Assembly (NCBI GenBank): GCA_018716305.1
Contig: DVKB01000003.1
Coordinates: 1 to 64,000 of the forward strand
DNA length: 64,000 bases
Origin: Candidatus Scatomonas merdigallinarum
Lineage (GTDB): Bacteria > Bacillota > Clostridia > Lachnospirales > Lachnospiraceae
Reading direction: 5' to 3'
Shown here: piece after piece, positions 62,572 to 64,000 of the stretch
Numbering within the stretch: the stretch's first letter is position 1
How the letters are laid out: each line of letters starts with the position of its first letter
Program-made: the position numbers and the translations under genes
Notes under the pieces: model-generated
Seen by the model: only the letters and a program-made list of their open reading frames with translations
Told to the model about the DNA's origin: nothing
Databases searched by the model: none

Positions 62572-63780
62572 ATGAAATATATTGTGATGCTGGGCGACGG
62601 CATGGCCGATGAACCCATAGAAGCCCTGGGAGGAAAGACCCCTCTGGAGTATGCGGATACGCCCACCCTGGACGCCTACGCGCCCCGGTCGGAGATCGGA
62701 ATGGTGGACACCATCCCGGAGGGCATGTCTCCGGGCAGCGACACGGCCAATCTTTCGGTGATCGGATATAACCCCAGGGAGTACTATACAGGCCGCTCCC
62801 CTCTGGAGGCTCTGAGCATCGGAGTGCCAATGAAAGAGACGGATGTAGCTCTTCGCTGCAACATCGTCACCCTCTCTCAGGAAGAGGGGATTCCCTATGA
62901 ACAGAGAACCATCATCGATCACAGCTCCGATGAGATTTCCACAGAGGACGCGGAGGTGCTGCTGAAAGCAGCGGCGGAAGTCCTTCAGAATGAGACTTAT
63001 CAGTTCTATGTGGGAACCAGCTACCGGCACTGTCTGATCTGGGCCAACGGCTCTGTGGTGCCGCTGACGCCTCCCCACGATGTGCTGGGGCAGGTCATCG
63101 GCGCTTATCTGCCCAAAGACGCCAGGCTTCGGGAGATGCAGGAGAAGAGTTATGAGATCCTCTCCCGGCATCCGCTGAATATAGAAAGGGTAAAGAAGGG
63201 ACTGAATCCCGCCAACAGCCTCTGGTTCTGGGGAGCCGGGACAAAGCCGGCCCTGTCCTCCTTCTATGAGAAATACCATAAGCGGGGCGTGATGATTTCC
63301 GCGGTGGATCTTCTGAAGGGAATTGCTGTGGGAGCAGGCATCGACAATAAGACGGTGGAGGGCGCCAACGGCGGACTGAATACCAATTACGAGGGAAAAG
63401 CCCAGGCAGCCCTGGACGCCCTGCTGAAAGAAGGTTATGATTTTGCCTACATTCATCTGGAGGCCCCGGATGAGATGGGACACCAGGGCAGCGTGGAGCG
63501 GAAGGTTCAGGCCATTGCCAATATGGATCAGCGGATTCTGAAGCCCATCCGCGAGGCCATGGATGCCTCCGGGGAAGAGTACCGCCTGCTGGTGCTGCCG
63601 GATCATCCCACGCCCATCCGCCTGCGGACCCATGTGGCGGAGCCGGTGCCTTACCTGCTTTATGACAGCGGCAAAAAGCAGAATCATTCCTGGCATTACA
63701 ATGAGCGGGAAGCAGCGGAGAGCGGCAACCGTATTGACAGAGGCTGCGACCTGATGGGCTACCTGTTTTCGGAGGGCTGA
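62572..63780 (+). CDS. apgM: Cofactor-independent phosphoglycerate mutase, archaeal type
   Basis: A 402-residue enzyme of the alkaline phosphatase superfamily that would interconvert 3- and 2-phosphoglycerate. LGDGMADEPI, GMSPGSDTANLSVIGYNP (nucleophile Ser region), the AVDLLKGIAVGAG segment and APDEMGHQGSVERKV are typical of the ApgM group. Clostridia often carry it beside hom; homologues in that place may instead act as homoserine kinase-like enzymes, which would fit the pathway. The start follows AGGAGGAG. Confidence 0.88.
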   Translation: MKYIVMLGDGMADEPIEALGGKTPLEYADTPTLDAYAPRSEIGMVDTIPEGMSPGSDTANLSVIGYNPREYYTGRSPLEALSIGVPMKETDVALRCNIVTLSQEEGIPYEQRTIIDHSSDEISTEDAEVLLKAAAEVLQNETYQFYVGTSYRHCLIWANGSVVPLTPPHDVLGQVIGAYLPKDARLREMQEKSYEILSRHPLNIERVKKGLNPANSLWFWGAGTKPALSSFYEKYHKRGVMISAVDLLKGIAVGAGIDNKTVEGANGGLNTNYEGKAQAALDALLKEGYDFAYIHLEAPDEMGHQGSVERKVQAIANMDQRILKPIREAMDASGEEYRLLVLPDHPTPIRLRTHVAEPVPYLLYDSGKKQNHSWHYNEREAAESGNRIDRGCDLMGYLFSEG

Positions 63781-63783
63781 GAG

Positions 63784-64000
63784 ATGTTCAGAGAGATGAG
63801 ACGAAACAGGCAGCAGCTCTCGGAAGAGGAAAGCCTTGCCGTGCTGGAGAGAGGGACTTCCGGAGTGCTGGCAGTTCTGGGAGATGAGGGATATCCCTAT
63901 GCGGTTCCCTTAAGCTATGTCTACAGAAACGGAAAGATCTATTTCCACTGCGCCAAAAGCGGACATAAGCTGGAAGCGCTGAAACACTGCGGGAAAGTAT
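63784..64000 (+). CDS. Pyridoxamine 5'-phosphate oxidase-like (NimA-type) protein, cut by window end
   Basis: The ATG at 63784 opens a frame that runs to the window end, giving 72 residues. It starts MFREMRRNRQQLSEEES, then LERGTSGVLAVLGDEGYPYAVPLSYVY and FHCAKSGHKLEAL, the usual N-terminal half of flavin-binding pyridoxamine-phosphate-oxidase-like proteins related to NimA. It starts 3 bases after apgM and probably belongs to that operon. Confidence 0.8.
   Translation, partial: MFREMRRNRQQLSEEESLAVLERGTSGVLAVLGDEGYPYAVPLSYVYRNGKIYFHCAKSGHKLEALKHCGKV

Noticed and set aside
61342-63696. Minus-strand open frame (784 codons) opposite hom and apgM
   Set aside because: Both plus-strand genes have full family signatures; the antisense reading has none.
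1-64000. tRNA, rRNA, CRISPR arrays and known riboswitches
   Set aside because: I looked in the intergenic spaces and saw no cloverleaf, regular direct repeats or recognisable riboswitch cores. A covariance search could still find small RNAs.

Overview
The window looks like chromosome of a gut-type Clostridia bacterium, most likely Lachnospiraceae. Support for this: moderately high GC with strong Shine-Dalgarno sites and many GTG/TTG starts, a SecA with a C-terminal zinc motif, prfB with a +1 frameshift, the ACT-protein/homoserine dehydrogenase/archaeal-type phosphoglycerate mutase trio, a Firmicutes-style Tad pilus locus with DUF5702 and FHA proteins, and a MacB-like permease with a long periodic coiled coil. 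No tRNA, rRNA or CRISPR array was seen. Assignments rest on reading motifs; no database search was possible.

Layout. 1-1781 is a mobile-element patch: an IS4-type transposase followed by the 3' end (domains V and VI) of a group II intron that forms the last codons of a membrane protein gene (1759-2763). 2899-7061 holds a small unknown protein, a large anchored propeller-like protein with a degenerate C39-type tail, and an M29 aminopeptidase. 7253-16893 is a Tad/Flp pilus operon: two prepilin peptidases, TadZ, TadA, TadB, a TadC with an inserted Ig-like domain, a 55-residue pilin, DUF5702, two TadE-like proteins and an FHA protein. 16973-20482 carries a rhomboid protease, an orphan histidine kinase, a HIT protein, an ECF sigma factor and murG. 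20587-22465 is an AT-richer stretch of poorly conserved genes.

22472-32450 is a signalling and surface block: a PP2C phosphatase, a membrane Ser/Thr kinase, two small membrane proteins and a 2158-residue surface protein held by a C-terminal membrane helix. 32488-39010 has a lipoprotein nuclease with an unknown partner, a MacB-like ABC transporter and the ribosome hibernation factor. 39079-50010 is a sugar-conjugate region: a LacI-ribokinase fusion faces an operon of LacI regulator, M28 peptidase, ribose-type ABC transporter, M20 peptidase, amidotransferase-like protein and a second PfkB kinase. This is the best candidate for an undescribed pathway.

50080-56794 concerns amino acids: a cysteine synthase, a YfcC-type transporter with an M20D amidohydrolase, and divergently a YtcJ-like amidohydrolase with an archaeal-type ornithine cyclodeaminase-like protein. 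56856-64000 is core: secA, prfB, an ACT protein, hom, apgM and the start of a pyridoxamine-phosphate-oxidase-like gene cut by the window end.
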